This document shows, one piece after another, positions 16,567 to 25,408 of a stretch of 64,000 bases of DNA. The DNA comes from Tectiglobus sp051009975. Its GTDB lineage: Bacteria > Pseudomonadota > Alphaproteobacteria > Rhizobiales > Hyphomicrobiaceae. Each line of letters opens with the position of its first letter. Within the stretch, counting starts at the first letter, position 1. Location: positions 1 through 64,000 of the forward strand of contig JBPCWA010000167.1 in NCBI GenBank assembly GCA_051009975.1, in the 5' to 3' direction. The translations under genes were made by a program, and so were the position numbers. The notes beneath the pieces are model-generated. The model did no database searches, was not told where the DNA came from, and worked only from the letters and a program-made list of their open reading frames with translations.

Positions 16567-17567
16567 CCTTCAAAATAGCCTCAACACGAGATCTCATGAC
16601 GGCGACTGGCGAGCCTTGTTTTCCAAAGCGCGCATTCGACGTACTAAAAGGAAACGAGCAAATTTCGTGGGAGTGGTTGCCCGAGACCGTCAACGAGATT
16701 ACCCCCGACATTATGGCGCGCTACGATGGCTTGCACGTAAATCTCCCGCTTGTAGGTGCCGGTTCTGTCGCCCGCAACGATTGTCGCTGCAAAATCATTG
16801 CGCGAAACGGTGTTGGATTTGACACGGTAGACGTCGCTGCCATGACGACCAACGGTGTAGTTGTCACAAACACACCCATAGCCGTGCGAAGACCGGTTGC
16901 CGTCGCGACGATGACAATGTTATTCGCGTTGGCCGGCCGGCTGTTTGACAAGGACCGTCTTGTTCGTGCAGGTCGGTGGAACGACCGCGTCGACTACATG
17001 GGCTATGGCCTGACGACACGGACGCTAGGCCTGATCGGTGCTGGCAGCATCGGAAAAGAGATAATAAAACTGGCCCGGCCATTCTTCGGAGACGTCATTG
17101 CCGCAGACCCTTACGCGATCGCCAAAGACATCGAGCAAGTCGGCGGCTCGCTGCACGAACGGGACACGGTGCTACGAAAGGCCGACTTTGTCGTGGTCTG
17201 CTGCCTGCTCACCGACGAAACACGACATTTGATGAACGACGAGACCTTTCAACTGATGAAACCAGGGTCGTTCTACATAAACGTCGGTCGCGGACCGATC
17301 CATAATGAGGCCGCACTCGTTCGCGCGCTCGAGTCTCGCCGTTTGGCCGGTGCTGGACTGGACGTGACCGAGGTCGAGCCAATCGCGGCGGACAGCCCGC
17401 TGCTCACCATGGACAACACCATCATAACTGCACACTCGCTATGCTGGACCGATGAGTGCTTCGCGGATATCGCGTCGACTGCACTGCAATCCATTGTAGA
17501 CGTCGCACGAGGTCGCCGGCCGACGCATGTTGTTAATCCGGAAGCGGCCGCGCATCTTGCCGCCTGA
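16563..17567 (+). CDS. D-isomer-specific 2-hydroxyacid dehydrogenase
   Basis: 334 residues. The NAD-binding motif GLIGAGSIGKEI is in the inserted Rossmann domain. The substrate Arg is in VGRGPIHNEAAL, the conserved Glu in LDVTEVEPI, and the catalytic His probably in ITAHSLCW. It reversibly reduces 2-oxo acids to D-2-hydroxy acids. Beside an HpcH aldolase it could reduce the released oxo acid or oxidise its precursor. The start at 16563 is preferred over the longer frame because it gives the ATGA overlap with the aldolase, an AGGAGCGAAG ribosome-binding site and a normal family N-terminus. The gene ends 10 bp before a convergent gene. Confidence 0.9.
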   Translation: MTFKIASTRDLMTATGEPCFPKRAFDVLKGNEQISWEWLPETVNEITPDIMARYDGLHVNLPLVGAGSVARNDCRCKIIARNGVGFDTVDVAAMTTNGVVVTNTPIAVRRPVAVATMTMLFALAGRLFDKDRLVRAGRWNDRVDYMGYGLTTRTLGLIGAGSIGKEIIKLARPFFGDVIAADPYAIAKDIEQVGGSLHERDTVLRKADFVVVCCLLTDETRHLMNDETFQLMKPGSFYINVGRGPIHNEAALVRALESRRLAGAGLDVTEVEPIAADSPLLTMDNTIITAHSLCWTDECFADIASTALQSIVDVARGRRPTHVVNPEAAAHLAA

Positions 17568-17577
17568 GCTATACTGT

Positions 17578-18039
17578 TCAGTTCTGATCCTCGGGCAAAA
17601 TGGGCAACGGATGGCATTCGATGCCCTCTTCCGCCAGCTCTTTCACTTCTGCGACGGTCGCCTCACCGTAAATTCCCTTTTCCTCCGCTTCCTTGTAGTG
17701 GATCTTACGCGCTTCTTCGGCAAACTGAGGGCCAACATAGTGTGCGTTCTCTTCGACGACTTGGCGCAACTTGCGCATCGCAGCCAGAGCTTCCCGGCGC
17801 GCCGCTTCTATCTTTGGATCTACAGGGGCAGAAGGTGGCTGCGCTGGCACCGGCACTACCGCCTTCTTGTTTGCCTTAACGCCGACGTTCGGCGCCATGA
17901 TACTCTTCGTGATCTCTGTCGAACCACATTTCGGACAACCGATCTGCTTTGCTGCGACAAGTTTTTCAAATGCGCTGCTGTTTTGAAACCAGGAGTCGAA
18001 ATTATGCCCTTCTGGACACTCAAGTTGATAGCGGATCAT
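17578..18039 (-). CDS. DUF1178 family protein (zinc-ribbon-like)
   Basis: 153 residues. The N-terminal pattern MIRYQLECPEGHNFDSWF with CPKCGS forms a two-pair Cys site typical of DUF1178. The C-terminal helix ends in EATVAEVKELAEEGIECHPLP, another family signature. The function is unknown. The 5' end overlaps the nitrilase-like gene by 20 bp. With grxC this forms a minus-strand operon that I know as conserved in Hyphomicrobiales. A Pro/Val-rich linker at about 60-75 separates the two halves. Confidence 0.9.
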   Translation of the reverse strand: MIRYQLECPEGHNFDSWFQNSSAFEKLVAAKQIGCPKCGSTEITKSIMAPNVGVKANKKAVVPVPAQPPSAPVDPKIEAARREALAAMRKLRQVVEENAHYVGPQFAEEARKIHYKEAEEKGIYGEATVAEVKELAEEGIECHPLPILPEDQN

Positions 18040-18922
18040 AGTGCTCTGTTTTCAATTTTGCTCTTTGGCGTTCGAGTTTCTCGGCCCAAGCGACCTGATA
18101 GGGTCTGTCATTCATCAGTGAGGGAATGCGATCGCGCGCCGCGACCACCTCCGCAGCACGAATATCGGCATAAATTACGGTCGTGTTAAGTCCATCTGCC
18201 TCCGCCAACACCTCCCCCCACGGTGAAATCACGATACTGTGACCGTAAGTTTTTCGACCAGACTCGTGCTCGCCAGCCTGTGCGGCTGCCAAAATGAAGC
18301 TCTGCGCTTCAATCGCGCGCGCGCGCAGCAACGCATGCCAATGCGCCTTTCCCGTCGGCACGGTAAACGCTGAAGGCACTGCAATCATCTGCGCTCCTGC
18401 TTTGGCCAGGTCGCGATACAGGCCTGGAAAGCGCATGTCATAGCAGATTGTCAGCCCAAGACTGATCCAAGGCAGCGACACCACGACGGCTCGATCTCCC
18501 GGCGCATAACGCCGGCTTTCCGAATAGCGGTTATCTTCATCGACCGACACATCGAACATATGGATCTTATCGTAACGTGCTGCGACTTGTCCGTCGGGGG
18601 CGAACAAGAATGATCGGTTCGCGAGCAATTCATCGCTCAAACGCACTGCGATGGAGCCTATGTGCAGCCACACCCGGCATTCAGCAGCAACATCCGCAAA
18701 ATGGTTCACGGCGACATTGGCGCCGTCGTCAGGCTGACAGTTTTCAAGTTGTATAGCCCCGCGATGGGCCATCATATTCGTGACTTCTGGCGTTTGAATG
18801 TATGCTGCGCCAGCATCGGCCGCTTCATGGATTTGCCTGGTTACCTGCGCGAGATTACGCTCCAGGTCTGCACTAGTGCATGTCTGGATCAGAGCCGCAC
18901 GAAACGATTCAACCTCGGTCAT
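18020..18922 (-). CDS. Carbon-nitrogen hydrolase (nitrilase superfamily, Nit1/deaminated-glutathione amidase-like)
   Basis: 300 residues. The catalytic triad is visible: E46 (QTPEVTN), K119 (RYDKIHMFD) and C160 (LTICYDMRFPGLYRDL). The CYDxRFP context and the HMFDV motif match the Nit/YbeM amidase branch, which removes the amide from deaminated glutathione in metabolite repair. It is of normal length. It overlaps DUF1178 downstream and grxC upstream by a few bases, so the three genes are translated as a unit. The glutaredoxin neighbour fits a glutathione-related role. Confidence 0.92.
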   Translation of the reverse strand: MTEVESFRAALIQTCTSADLERNLAQVTRQIHEAADAGAAYIQTPEVTNMMAHRGAIQLENCQPDDGANVAVNHFADVAAECRVWLHIGSIAVRLSDELLANRSFLFAPDGQVAARYDKIHMFDVSVDEDNRYSESRRYAPGDRAVVVSLPWISLGLTICYDMRFPGLYRDLAKAGAQMIAVPSAFTVPTGKAHWHALLRARAIEAQSFILAAAQAGEHESGRKTYGHSIVISPWGEVLAEADGLNTTVIYADIRAAEVVAARDRIPSLMNDRPYQVAWAEKLERQRAKLKTEHYDPLST

Positions 18923-19179
18923 GCCGCTTCCAACATCGAATCAAGGCGGCCTTGACGATCTAACTCATAGAGCTGATCGCAACCGCCAACATAATTCTCA
19001 CCAATGAAGATTTGCGGTACCGTATGGCTTCCTCCAGCGCGCTCTCGCATCTCGGCTCGCTTTGATGAGCTCAAGCCGATATTGACCTCATCGAAGACGA
19101 CGCCCTTCTGTTTCAAAAGCCGTTTGGCCATGACGCAATAGGGGCAGAGCAAGGTGGTGTAGATCGTGATGTTCGCCAT
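18919..19179 (-). CDS. grxC: Glutaredoxin 3
   Basis: 86 residues from the ATG at 19179; the longer upstream frame adds a non-homologous leader. The dithiol active site is CPYC in TTLLCPYCVMAKRLL. The glutathione-binding TVPQIFI (cis-Pro) and GGCDQLYELDRQGRLD are both present. It reduces disulfides and mixed glutathione disulfides in the cytoplasm. The stop overlaps the nitrilase start by 4 nt. In related genomes a comF gene normally precedes grxC; here there is no intact one. Confidence 0.95.
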   Translation of the reverse strand: MANITIYTTLLCPYCVMAKRLLKQKGVVFDEVNIGLSSSKRAEMRERAGGSHTVPQIFIGENYVGGCDQLYELDRQGRLDSMLEAA

Positions 19180-19767
19180 ACGGTGCGGACTTTCAGATGA
19201 TTCCGGTGCGATACTGACCCTCGGTAAATGGGGCTCGGTCTTTTCCCACATAAGGGCCATCATAAGGGACAAAGTGTACCAAATCGTATCTAACGCCCCG
19301 CGCGCCCTTTACTCATTGAAGCTCATAGCAGTTTCACGTCAACACCACGCCCAAACCTCGCCCGAACCTCGCCCGAACCTCGCCCAAGTCGACGAGCAAG
19401 GGCAAATCGTCGGTACTGATAAACTCTAGAGCATTCACAATACCGTGTACAGCCTACATCAAAATCGACGCATAGAATTGCGTTGCGTTTCGTGGCGGCA
19501 CCAGTTTTTCCCGGCGGATCTTCCAGCGAAACCCCAATCAGACAAAGGTCCCGGCGTGGCGTGCCTTGCGACAAGTCTTTATGACGAAGGTATTATGAGA
19601 ATGGTTCAAACGCTGAACAGGCGGCAAAAGGACCGATGAGTGGATGTTGAATACCTTGCGCATCATGGCGACCCGATCGATTGGCGTTAGTAGACTCGTT
19701 CGGATGAGGCAGCAGTACGTCGATCAATTTCGCAGATAGCCCGTCTGCGGCGCCTGCCAAGAATGAA
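19180..19767. other. Divergent intergenic region where comF would be expected; contains an 11-nt triplicate repeat
   Basis: About 590 bp between grxC (minus) and the methyltransferase (plus). In the related genomes I know, this position is held by comF on the minus strand. No phosphoribosyltransferase motif or zinc-finger cysteines of ComF are visible. A minus-strand frame overlapping the methyltransferase start (19593-19847) contains ADGLSAKLIDVLLP, which resembles a ComF N-terminus. It then loses similarity, so it may be a remnant. Three copies of AACCTCGCCCG, the last with one change, lie in tandem at 19354-19386. Confidence 0.4.
19354..19386. repeat. Tandem 11-nt repeat, three copies
   Basis: The unit AACCTCGCCCG occurs three times head to tail; the last copy ends in A instead of G. 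It lies in the non-coding spacer upstream of grxC and looks like a slippage product. Confidence 0.85.
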
Positions 19768-20742
19768 ATGAACCTGACCAAGGAGGCAGACGCCATCACC
19801 GCGACTTTCAGCACAGTTCCGAAGATCTTCGATCGCAGGCGCGTCAACCTCCTGAGGAAACGCGCCGCCGAGCGCGGCGACGTTCCAGATTTCCTGTTGG
19901 CTCATGTCAGCGGCGATTTCATCGAACGACTGTCAATGATCAACCGTGATTTCAACCTGGTTCTCAACATTGGATCTGGAACCGGCAGATTGTCCGCCGC
20001 CCTAATCGATGCGGACGCAGTCTCACCGGCCAGTACGATTGTCGATCTCGATATCACTCACCACTCCGGTGAGCATAGAATCCGAGCGTCAGTTGTTGGA
20101 GACGAGGAAGCTCTTCCTTTTAGAGATGGCGCGTTTGACTTGGTAGTGGCTGGACTAACACTACAGTACGTGAATGACTTGCCCGGGGTGCTCACGCAAA
20201 TACAGCGTCTCTTAAAGCCCGACGGTCTTTTTCTCGGAGCCATTGCGGCAGGAGAAACACTACACGAGTTGCGCCTGTCGACATTGCACGCGGAAGCTGA
20301 GGTATCTGGCGGTGCCTCGCCCCGTGTGGCACCTTTTGCCGATGTTCGCGAACTAGGTGGACTACTTCAGCGCGCCGGATTCGCTCTACCGGTCGCCGAT
20401 TCCGATAGCCTGATAGCGACCTATGAGACCCCACTTCATCTCATGCGTGAGCTCAAAGCCATGGGCGCGGGCAATGCACTTGCCGACCGACGCAAGGTCC
20501 CGATGACACGTTCATTGCTATTTCGAATAATTGAAGAGTACACCGATCACTTTTCAACACCTGACGAACGCGTAACAGCAACATTCGAAATTGTAACGCT
20601 GACTGGATGGGCACCGCACGCGAGCCAACAGAAACCGCTGCAACCGGGTTCAGCATCACGACGATTGGCTGACGCATTGGGCGTTCCAGAGCGAGAATCT
20701 GGCGAAAGCGTCTCAAACAGCCATAATAGTGATGATAAATGA
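19768..20742 (+). CDS. SAM-dependent methyltransferase, NDUFAF5/BioC-like
   Basis: 324 residues. The N-terminal IFDRRRVNLLRKRAAERGD is the signature of the bacterial NDUFAF5-like (malonyl-CoA methyltransferase-related) family. SAM motif I is LNIGSGTGRLSAAL, and motif II/III regions LPFRDGAFDLVVAGLTLQYV and LLKPDGLFLGAI are typical. GWAPHASQQKPLQPGSA near the end is also a family feature. Mitochondrial NDUFAF5 acts in complex I assembly; the bacterial role is not settled. It is divergent from grxC, as in related genomes except for the missing comF. The last 40 residues are low-complexity. Confidence 0.88.
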   Translation: MNLTKEADAITATFSTVPKIFDRRRVNLLRKRAAERGDVPDFLLAHVSGDFIERLSMINRDFNLVLNIGSGTGRLSAALIDADAVSPASTIVDLDITHHSGEHRIRASVVGDEEALPFRDGAFDLVVAGLTLQYVNDLPGVLTQIQRLLKPDGLFLGAIAAGETLHELRLSTLHAEAEVSGGASPRVAPFADVRELGGLLQRAGFALPVADSDSLIATYETPLHLMRELKAMGAGNALADRRKVPMTRSLLFRIIEEYTDHFSTPDERVTATFEIVTLTGWAPHASQQKPLQPGSASRRLADALGVPERESGESVSNSHNSDDK

Positions 20743-20928
20743 TAGTTGCATGTGAAACAATATTGATCCTAAAAACAACCGAGGCTGATAACAAAGCACG
20801 CAAAGTGCGCGCAATGAATTCGAACTCACCGCAGCTGCACCCACGGGCATCCGCAGGGCGTTGATTTCGCCATCAACAGCAACCATTGCGACACGTCGCT
20901 TTCCAATCGAATCGCTCATGGATTAGTC

Positions 20929-20947
20929 TGAGACGATATCGTTCTCA
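20929..20947. promoter_or_regulatory. Palindromic operator-like site upstream of the GFA gene
   Basis: ACGATATCGT (20933-20942) is a perfect 10-bp palindrome. Flanking TGAG and CTCA extend the dyad with a one-base offset. It lies about 20 bp before the ATG at 20968 and could be a repressor site. No cognate regulator is apparent. Confidence 0.3.
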
Positions 20948-20967
20948 TATGCTAGCCGAACGGGAGC

Positions 20968-21444
20968 ATGATAGTGGAACACCTTTGTGGAAGCTGCCTG
21001 TGTGAGGCGGTCACATATCGTGTCAATCCGCCCTTTCGATCGATTATCGGGTGCCACTGCGTGCAATGTCGCAAACAGACTGGACATTTCATGGCGGCGT
21101 CCGCTGCAAAGCGAGAAAATCTCACAATAATCAGCGATGAATACCTAACGTGGTACGAGTCCGGTCCCACAAGTCGCCGCGGATTTTGTGGACGTTGTGG
21201 CTCTACACTATTTTTTGAGGCAATCGGCAGCGGTCAAGTATCGTTTGCCGCAGGAACTGTCGACGGCGTTACTGGCCTGACCATGACTGCGCAAATTTTT
21301 ACGACCGAGAAGGGTGACTACTACGCCGTGCCCGACAAGAGCCAAATCTTCGACGCTGGCTGTGCAAGCCTGTTGAGCTTGGTTGCCGACCACAAGGACC
21401 TCCGTAAGGAAATCAGCCCAATAGGTCGCGCAACCACGGAATAA
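20968..21444 (+). CDS. GFA family protein (glutathione-dependent formaldehyde-activating enzyme-like)
   Basis: 158 residues. The zinc-binding cysteines of the GFA fold are present in order: CGSCLCEAV, IIGCHCVQCRKQTG and FCGRCGSTLFF. These proteins are Mss4-fold zinc proteins. The founding member accelerates S-hydroxymethylglutathione formation, but most paralogues are of unknown substrate. The ATG at 20968 follows CGGGAG. The gene is monocistronic and converges on mutT; its last bases (21413-21444) overlap the mutT 3' end. The overlap of about 30 nt between convergent coding ends is compact for this window. Confidence 0.9.
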   Translation: MIVEHLCGSCLCEAVTYRVNPPFRSIIGCHCVQCRKQTGHFMAASAAKRENLTIISDEYLTWYESGPTSRRGFCGRCGSTLFFEAIGSGQVSFAAGTVDGVTGLTMTAQIFTTEKGDYYAVPDKSQIFDAGCASLLSLVADHKDLRKEISPIGRATTE

Positions 21445-21826
21445 GTGGTTGATCGGCCGGTGGCATCGGGTAGTCGCCAAGACGCATCGCCCGTACCCAG
21501 GCAATCTCCTGACCTTCCCGAGGCAGTATTTCTCCGTCCCACGTCCGACAGAGATACAGAGGCATGACGAGATGGAAAGTGTCGTAACTGTGGGATGCGA
21601 ACGTGAATGGCGCAATGCAAGTATCGCAGACTACGATCGAGAGTTCCTCGTTGAGTTCGCGAATCAGCGCCATTTCGGGTGTTTCGCCGGCTTGAACTTT
21701 CCCCCCTGGAAATTCCCACAAGCCTGCGAACGTCTTCCCGATCGGACGCTTGGCAATCAAGACGCGATCGTCGCGATCAACGAGCGCCCCTGCTGCAACG
21801 AGGATGATCGGTTTGCCCATTGCCAT
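21413..21826 (-). CDS. mutT: (Deoxy)nucleoside triphosphate pyrophosphohydrolase, MutT-like Nudix
   Basis: 137 residues from the ATG at 21826, which shares the TGATG junction with the upstream methyltransferase stop. The Nudix box is complete: GGKVQAGETP followed by ELNEEL (about residues 41-63). WEFPGGK and the C-terminal IAWVRAMRLGDYPMPPAD match the alphaproteobacterial MutT family. That family hydrolyses 8-oxo-dGTP to prevent A:T to C:G transversions. The usual terminal Gly of the box is replaced by Ser (EELSI), which occurs in some members. It is in an apparent operon with tpm and argJ. Confidence 0.9.
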   Translation of the reverse strand: MAMGKPIILVAAGALVDRDDRVLIAKRPIGKTFAGLWEFPGGKVQAGETPEMALIRELNEELSIVVCDTCIAPFTFASHSYDTFHLVMPLYLCRTWDGEILPREGQEIAWVRAMRLGDYPMPPADQPLIPWLRDLLG

Positions 21827-22485
21827 CACTGACGGCCCTTGAGAAGGTGAACTGTGCGTCGTAAAGTGGTCAGTCCTTGCGACGCAAAGCGCTCAGGCAC
21901 CGCGGTCAGGTGTTCTTCGTGGACACGCTCAACCTCGAAGCGACTGCTAAAGTGATCAGAGATCTCGAGATCTGATACGGAAAACGGAGGGCCTGGCATT
22001 TCACTCTGATTGTAATCGACGCACATTAATAACATTCGAGCGCTCGGCACAAGATCAGCATTGAGCTTTCTTGCGTATTTCGCGCGCATTTCGCGCGGCT
22101 GCGCAATAAGCCCACCACGATCGAAAAGTCCGTGCGCACGCGCAATCACTTCTCTTGGCAGCTGGAAGAAATCGCCACACCAGATCTCAAGCCTGCCGGA
22201 CCGCGAAACGCTAAAGCTGCTTTCCGGATCAACTGTCCTCCTGAGAGAATTCTCGGCAAAAAATGCCTCAACAGCCATTTCCGCAATCTCAATGCCTATG
22301 ACGAAATGGCCCTGCTCGGCCAACCAGATCATATCGATGCTCTTGCCGCAAAAAGGAACGATCACCGTCGTCCCTTTTGGCAATGCGGTCTTGTTCCAAT
22401 ACTGAATCAGACTGGCATTGGGTTTACCCTCGTGGAAGGCTGCGCGACCCATTCGCCATGCATCGCGCCAAAAGTCTTCATCCAT
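21826..22485 (-). CDS. tpm: Thiopurine S-methyltransferase family protein
   Basis: 219 residues from the ATG at 22485. The longer frame reaches into argJ and is not family-like. MDEDFWRDAW, then NASLIQYW, is the family N-terminus. The SAM site VIVPFCGKSIDMIWLAEQGH and VIGIEIAEMAVEAFF follow. GLFDRGGLIAQPREMRAKYA also matches. TPMT-family enzymes methylate thiols, and selenium or tellurium oxyanions in bacteria. It sits 23 bp after argJ and overlaps mutT by one base. The native substrate is unknown. Confidence 0.9.
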   Translation of the reverse strand: MDEDFWRDAWRMGRAAFHEGKPNASLIQYWNKTALPKGTTVIVPFCGKSIDMIWLAEQGHFVIGIEIAEMAVEAFFAENSLRRTVDPESSFSVSRSGRLEIWCGDFFQLPREVIARAHGLFDRGGLIAQPREMRAKYARKLNADLVPSARMLLMCVDYNQSEMPGPPFSVSDLEISDHFSSRFEVERVHEEHLTAVPERFASQGLTTLRRTVHLLKGRQ

Positions 22486-22508
22486 TGGAGACCTAACGAC
22501 CTCGCGAT

Positions 22509-23750
22509 TTAGCTGCGATAATCGGCGTTTATCGAGATATACCCGTGCGTGAGATCGCACGTCCATATAGTCGCGGAACCCGAAGCAATTCCGACATCGA
22601 CTTCGATCTTGATCTCATCATTCTTCATATAGTCCGAGACGAGATCTTCCCTATAGTCGGATACGCGCTCGCCATCGTTTGCAAGCAGGTATGGACCGAA
22701 CTGGATGCGCAAGCGGTCTCGATCTGCCTGTTCGCCTGCTTTTCCCACCGCCATTACGACCCGGCCCCAATTCGCGTCCTCGCCAGCAATCGCCGTCTTG
22801 AGCAGCGGTGAATTCCCCATCGCCATAGCAATCCGGTGAGCTGCTTCGTTGTTTTCCGCTCCGGTAACACGGATGGTTATGAACTTCGAAATACCTTCGC
22901 CGTCTCTAACAACCTGAAAGGCCAGATCTTGCATTACATCGTGCAGTGCCGCGCCAAATTCGCTGATGTGCGTCTCTGACGCGATGACGCTGGCAGCACT
23001 GGCACCCGTTGCAAAGACCAAAAGAGTATCACTCGTCGACGTATCGCTATCCACCGTAATGCAGTTGAACGTCTTGCTGGCAGCCCGAGCCGTAAGGTCT
23101 TGCAGAATCGACTGGCTGATCTTTGCGTCGGTAAATATGAACGACAGCATCGTCGCCATATTAGGTGCAATCATACCTGAACCTTTGGCAATTCCGGCGA
23201 TCTGAATTGTCTCCTTACCTTGGCCAATCGAAGTGCTTGCCATTTTCGGAAAAGTGTCCGTCGTCATAATTGAGCTGGCGGCATCTGCCCATGCGTGCGG
23301 GCTGAGATTGTCGGCCATATCGCTTAATCGATGGGCGAAATCTGCAGCCTCCAAGGGCTCTCCGATAACGCCGGTGGAGGCCAAATAAACCTCTTCCGTT
23401 GGGCAGCCGACCGCTTCCGCGGCCGACTTGGCAGTCAATTTTACAGTTGCGTCGCCGCGCTGCCCCGTAAAGGCGTTGGCATTTCCGGCATTCACAACGA
23501 GCGCGCGGGCACGACCATGCGCTAGCTGTTCAAGGCACCAAAGCACGGGCGCGGAGCGTGTCTTCGATTTGGTGAGGACGCCGCCAACCACAGTGCCTTC
23601 GTCCACCACGGCAAGAAGGAGATCCTTTCGGTTTTGGTATTTGATCCCGGCTTCGACGGCCGCAAACCTGACCCCTCCGATGACCGGCATTTGGGGCACC
23701 GTCGCTGGCGCAAACGGTGAGCACAGAATTTCTTTTACCATTTCCGCCAC
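22509..23750 (-). CDS. argJ: Bifunctional glutamate N-acetyltransferase / amino-acid acetyltransferase
   Basis: 413 residues, normal for ArgJ. It makes N-acetylglutamate and recycles the acetyl group from N-acetylornithine in arginine synthesis. The autocleavage site lies in PNMATMLSF, with Thr200 the N-terminal nucleophile of the beta chain. Upstream KGSGMIAPN and the oxyanion residues STGVIGE (about 125-131) are conserved. The C-terminal IWTCDLTHGYISINADY is typical. It lies between the parvulin gene and tpm on the minus strand, as in other Hyphomicrobiales. Confidence 0.97.
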   Translation of the reverse strand: MAEMVKEILCSPFAPATVPQMPVIGGVRFAAVEAGIKYQNRKDLLLAVVDEGTVVGGVLTKSKTRSAPVLWCLEQLAHGRARALVVNAGNANAFTGQRGDATVKLTAKSAAEAVGCPTEEVYLASTGVIGEPLEAADFAHRLSDMADNLSPHAWADAASSIMTTDTFPKMASTSIGQGKETIQIAGIAKGSGMIAPNMATMLSFIFTDAKISQSILQDLTARAASKTFNCITVDSDTSTSDTLLVFATGASAASVIASETHISEFGAALHDVMQDLAFQVVRDGEGISKFITIRVTGAENNEAAHRIAMAMGNSPLLKTAIAGEDANWGRVVMAVGKAGEQADRDRLRIQFGPYLLANDGERVSDYREDLVSDYMKNDEIKIEVDVGIASGSATIWTCDLTHGYISINADYRS

Positions 23751-23864
23751 CGTATCTCCTATGAACAGCTAAGGTGAGCATCAGATTTTGTTGCTTGAGG
23801 CATTGTTCAAATTCTAGTTTTCCTAGCACTGTCGAAGGCTGGGTAATTGGTCCCTCCGGGCCGA

Positions 23865-24695
23865 CTACTGCGCCGCTGTCGGACCAAATATTTCGACTTT
23901 AGCTTTGGCCCGCAAGTCTTCGCTGAGAGCCTTGGCCCGATCGCGCTGCAGGCGGTCAAGAATGCGATTTTTCGCAGCATCGTAGGGTGGCGGAGGCCGC
24001 TTGCGCTTGTCCACCACCTTGATGACATGCCATCCGAACTGTGACCTCACTGGAAATGAAACATCTCCAACAGGAAGCGCGAATGCCGCCTTTTCAAGTT
24101 CTGGCGTCATTTTGCCCCGAGAGAAATAACCCAGATCCCCTCCTGTGCCTTGAGTGGCGACGTCGAGCGAATGCCCTCTGGCCAATTCGGCAAAATCACC
24201 GTCGTGTGCGATGAGTTCAAATATCTCATTCGCCTTTTCTTCACTTGAAAGAAGGATATGACTTGCCCGAATTTCCTCGCCTCTCGCCTGATCTCGCACA
24301 TTTCTGTTGTAGAACGCTCTTACGGCAGCTTCGGAAATCTGACCACTGATATGTGTCGCAAAATACGTGTCACGCATACTGCGACGATCCCAGTAGTGAT
24401 TGTGCTCTTTGAACATGGAGATCGCCGGCGAACCGCCGGCAATCGCTGCTGCGGCAAACAATTCGTTTTGAATGAGAAACTCAACGACTACCCGCCGCCG
24501 AACGTCTGCAGGAAACTGCTCAAGATCGGCGCCGATTTCGGTCTCCGCGAGACGCACATCTGCCTCGGTGATCGGGCGATCATTAACCTTAGCTATGATC
24601 CGCTCCTGCCCCGCAGCCAGGGGTACACCGACGCACAGGAGTGCCGACAACGCTAGGCAGACTGACTTCACCACCGATTTCGCTGAGTTATCCAA
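23865..24695 (-). CDS. Periplasmic parvulin-type peptidyl-prolyl cis-trans isomerase (SurA/PrsA-like)
   Basis: 276 residues. A signal peptide is visible at about 8-28 (VVKSVCLALSALLCVGVPLAAG). A SurA-N-like helical segment follows (IIAKVNDRPITEADVRLAE). The rotamase domain begins at IRASHILLSSEEKANEIFE and includes GGDLGYFSRGKMTPELEKAAF and FGWHVIKVVDKR. It assists folding of exported proteins. It is divergent from secA across about 710 bp, a linkage that makes functional sense. The Pro-rich KRPPPPYDAAK segment precedes the C-terminal helix. Confidence 0.93.
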   Translation of the reverse strand: MDNSAKSVVKSVCLALSALLCVGVPLAAGQERIIAKVNDRPITEADVRLAETEIGADLEQFPADVRRRVVVEFLIQNELFAAAAIAGGSPAISMFKEHNHYWDRRSMRDTYFATHISGQISEAAVRAFYNRNVRDQARGEEIRASHILLSSEEKANEIFELIAHDGDFAELARGHSLDVATQGTGGDLGYFSRGKMTPELEKAAFALPVGDVSFPVRSQFGWHVIKVVDKRKRPPPPYDAAKNRILDRLQRDRAKALSEDLRAKAKVEIFGPTAAQ

Positions 24696-25408
24696 CGCAA
24701 ATGCGCCTTTCTTTGGAAAAAAGTAACAGACCCGCCATTACCACCAGTACCACCAGTACCACCAGTAAAGCTGATGCCGACCGCCTGCGCCAGAGATCCC
24801 GGAAGCAGCGACCGCGATGCCGCCAATCGAACCAGCGACAGTAAAGAAACTAAGAGCCGAGAAACCGACAGCTGAGAATATACCGCCTCACTGTGATCCA
24901 TCACTTTGTCTGCTTTTCGGCGTCCGCCTCGGACCCTATTTCAGTGCCCTGCAATGGTCCAACGGCCAAGATTGGCCTTCAATTTGGCGTTCACTTGGGT
25001 ACTGAAGTCAATCATCTGAATTAACGAACATGACGACCACTTAGGAGACGCTGACGTATGATCGGAGACGAGAGAATGGGGGAAGGTTCCTTCAGACCAG
25101 TCTTGGCGGGCCTCGCTTGCCCCTAATGAGCTTTCTGATAAACGAATTGTTCCTGCACTACACAATTTCTGGCAGCACCGCAAATCGGGCCAGAAAAAGG
25201 CGATCGGACAACGCAGATTGACAACATACCGCAGGGCTTCCTATCTCTGCCGTGTGGGCACCGGGCGCATTTGACCCTGGCAAGACCGCTATCGAAGTTG
25301 CATAAACGTGAAAACCTGGGCCGTCGGGCAAGAACCGGGAAAGCGGATGGTTGGAAGCCGCGGAAGACGAGTTCTGAGAAGCGGCAGCTGTCGAGGATAC
25401 AAGCGACT
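24696..25408. other. Divergent intergenic region between the parvulin and secA genes
   Basis: About 710 bp. It contains a 9-nt triplicate repeat at 24739-24765 and no coding frame I can support. A plus-strand frame continuous with secA starts at 25271, but its product is basic and unlike the SecA N-terminus. Promoters for both flanking genes must be here; no element is distinctive enough to mark. Confidence 0.5.
24739..24765. repeat. Tandem 9-nt repeat, three copies
   Basis: TACCACCAG is repeated three times head to tail, about 45 bp upstream of the parvulin start codon. It is preceded by a partial related copy (CCGCCAT). Probably a slippage product. Confidence 0.85.

Noticed and set aside
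25271..25408. N-terminal extension of secA
   Set aside because: It is a basic leader unlike SecA. The ATG at 25409 with its own ribosome-binding site matches the family start.
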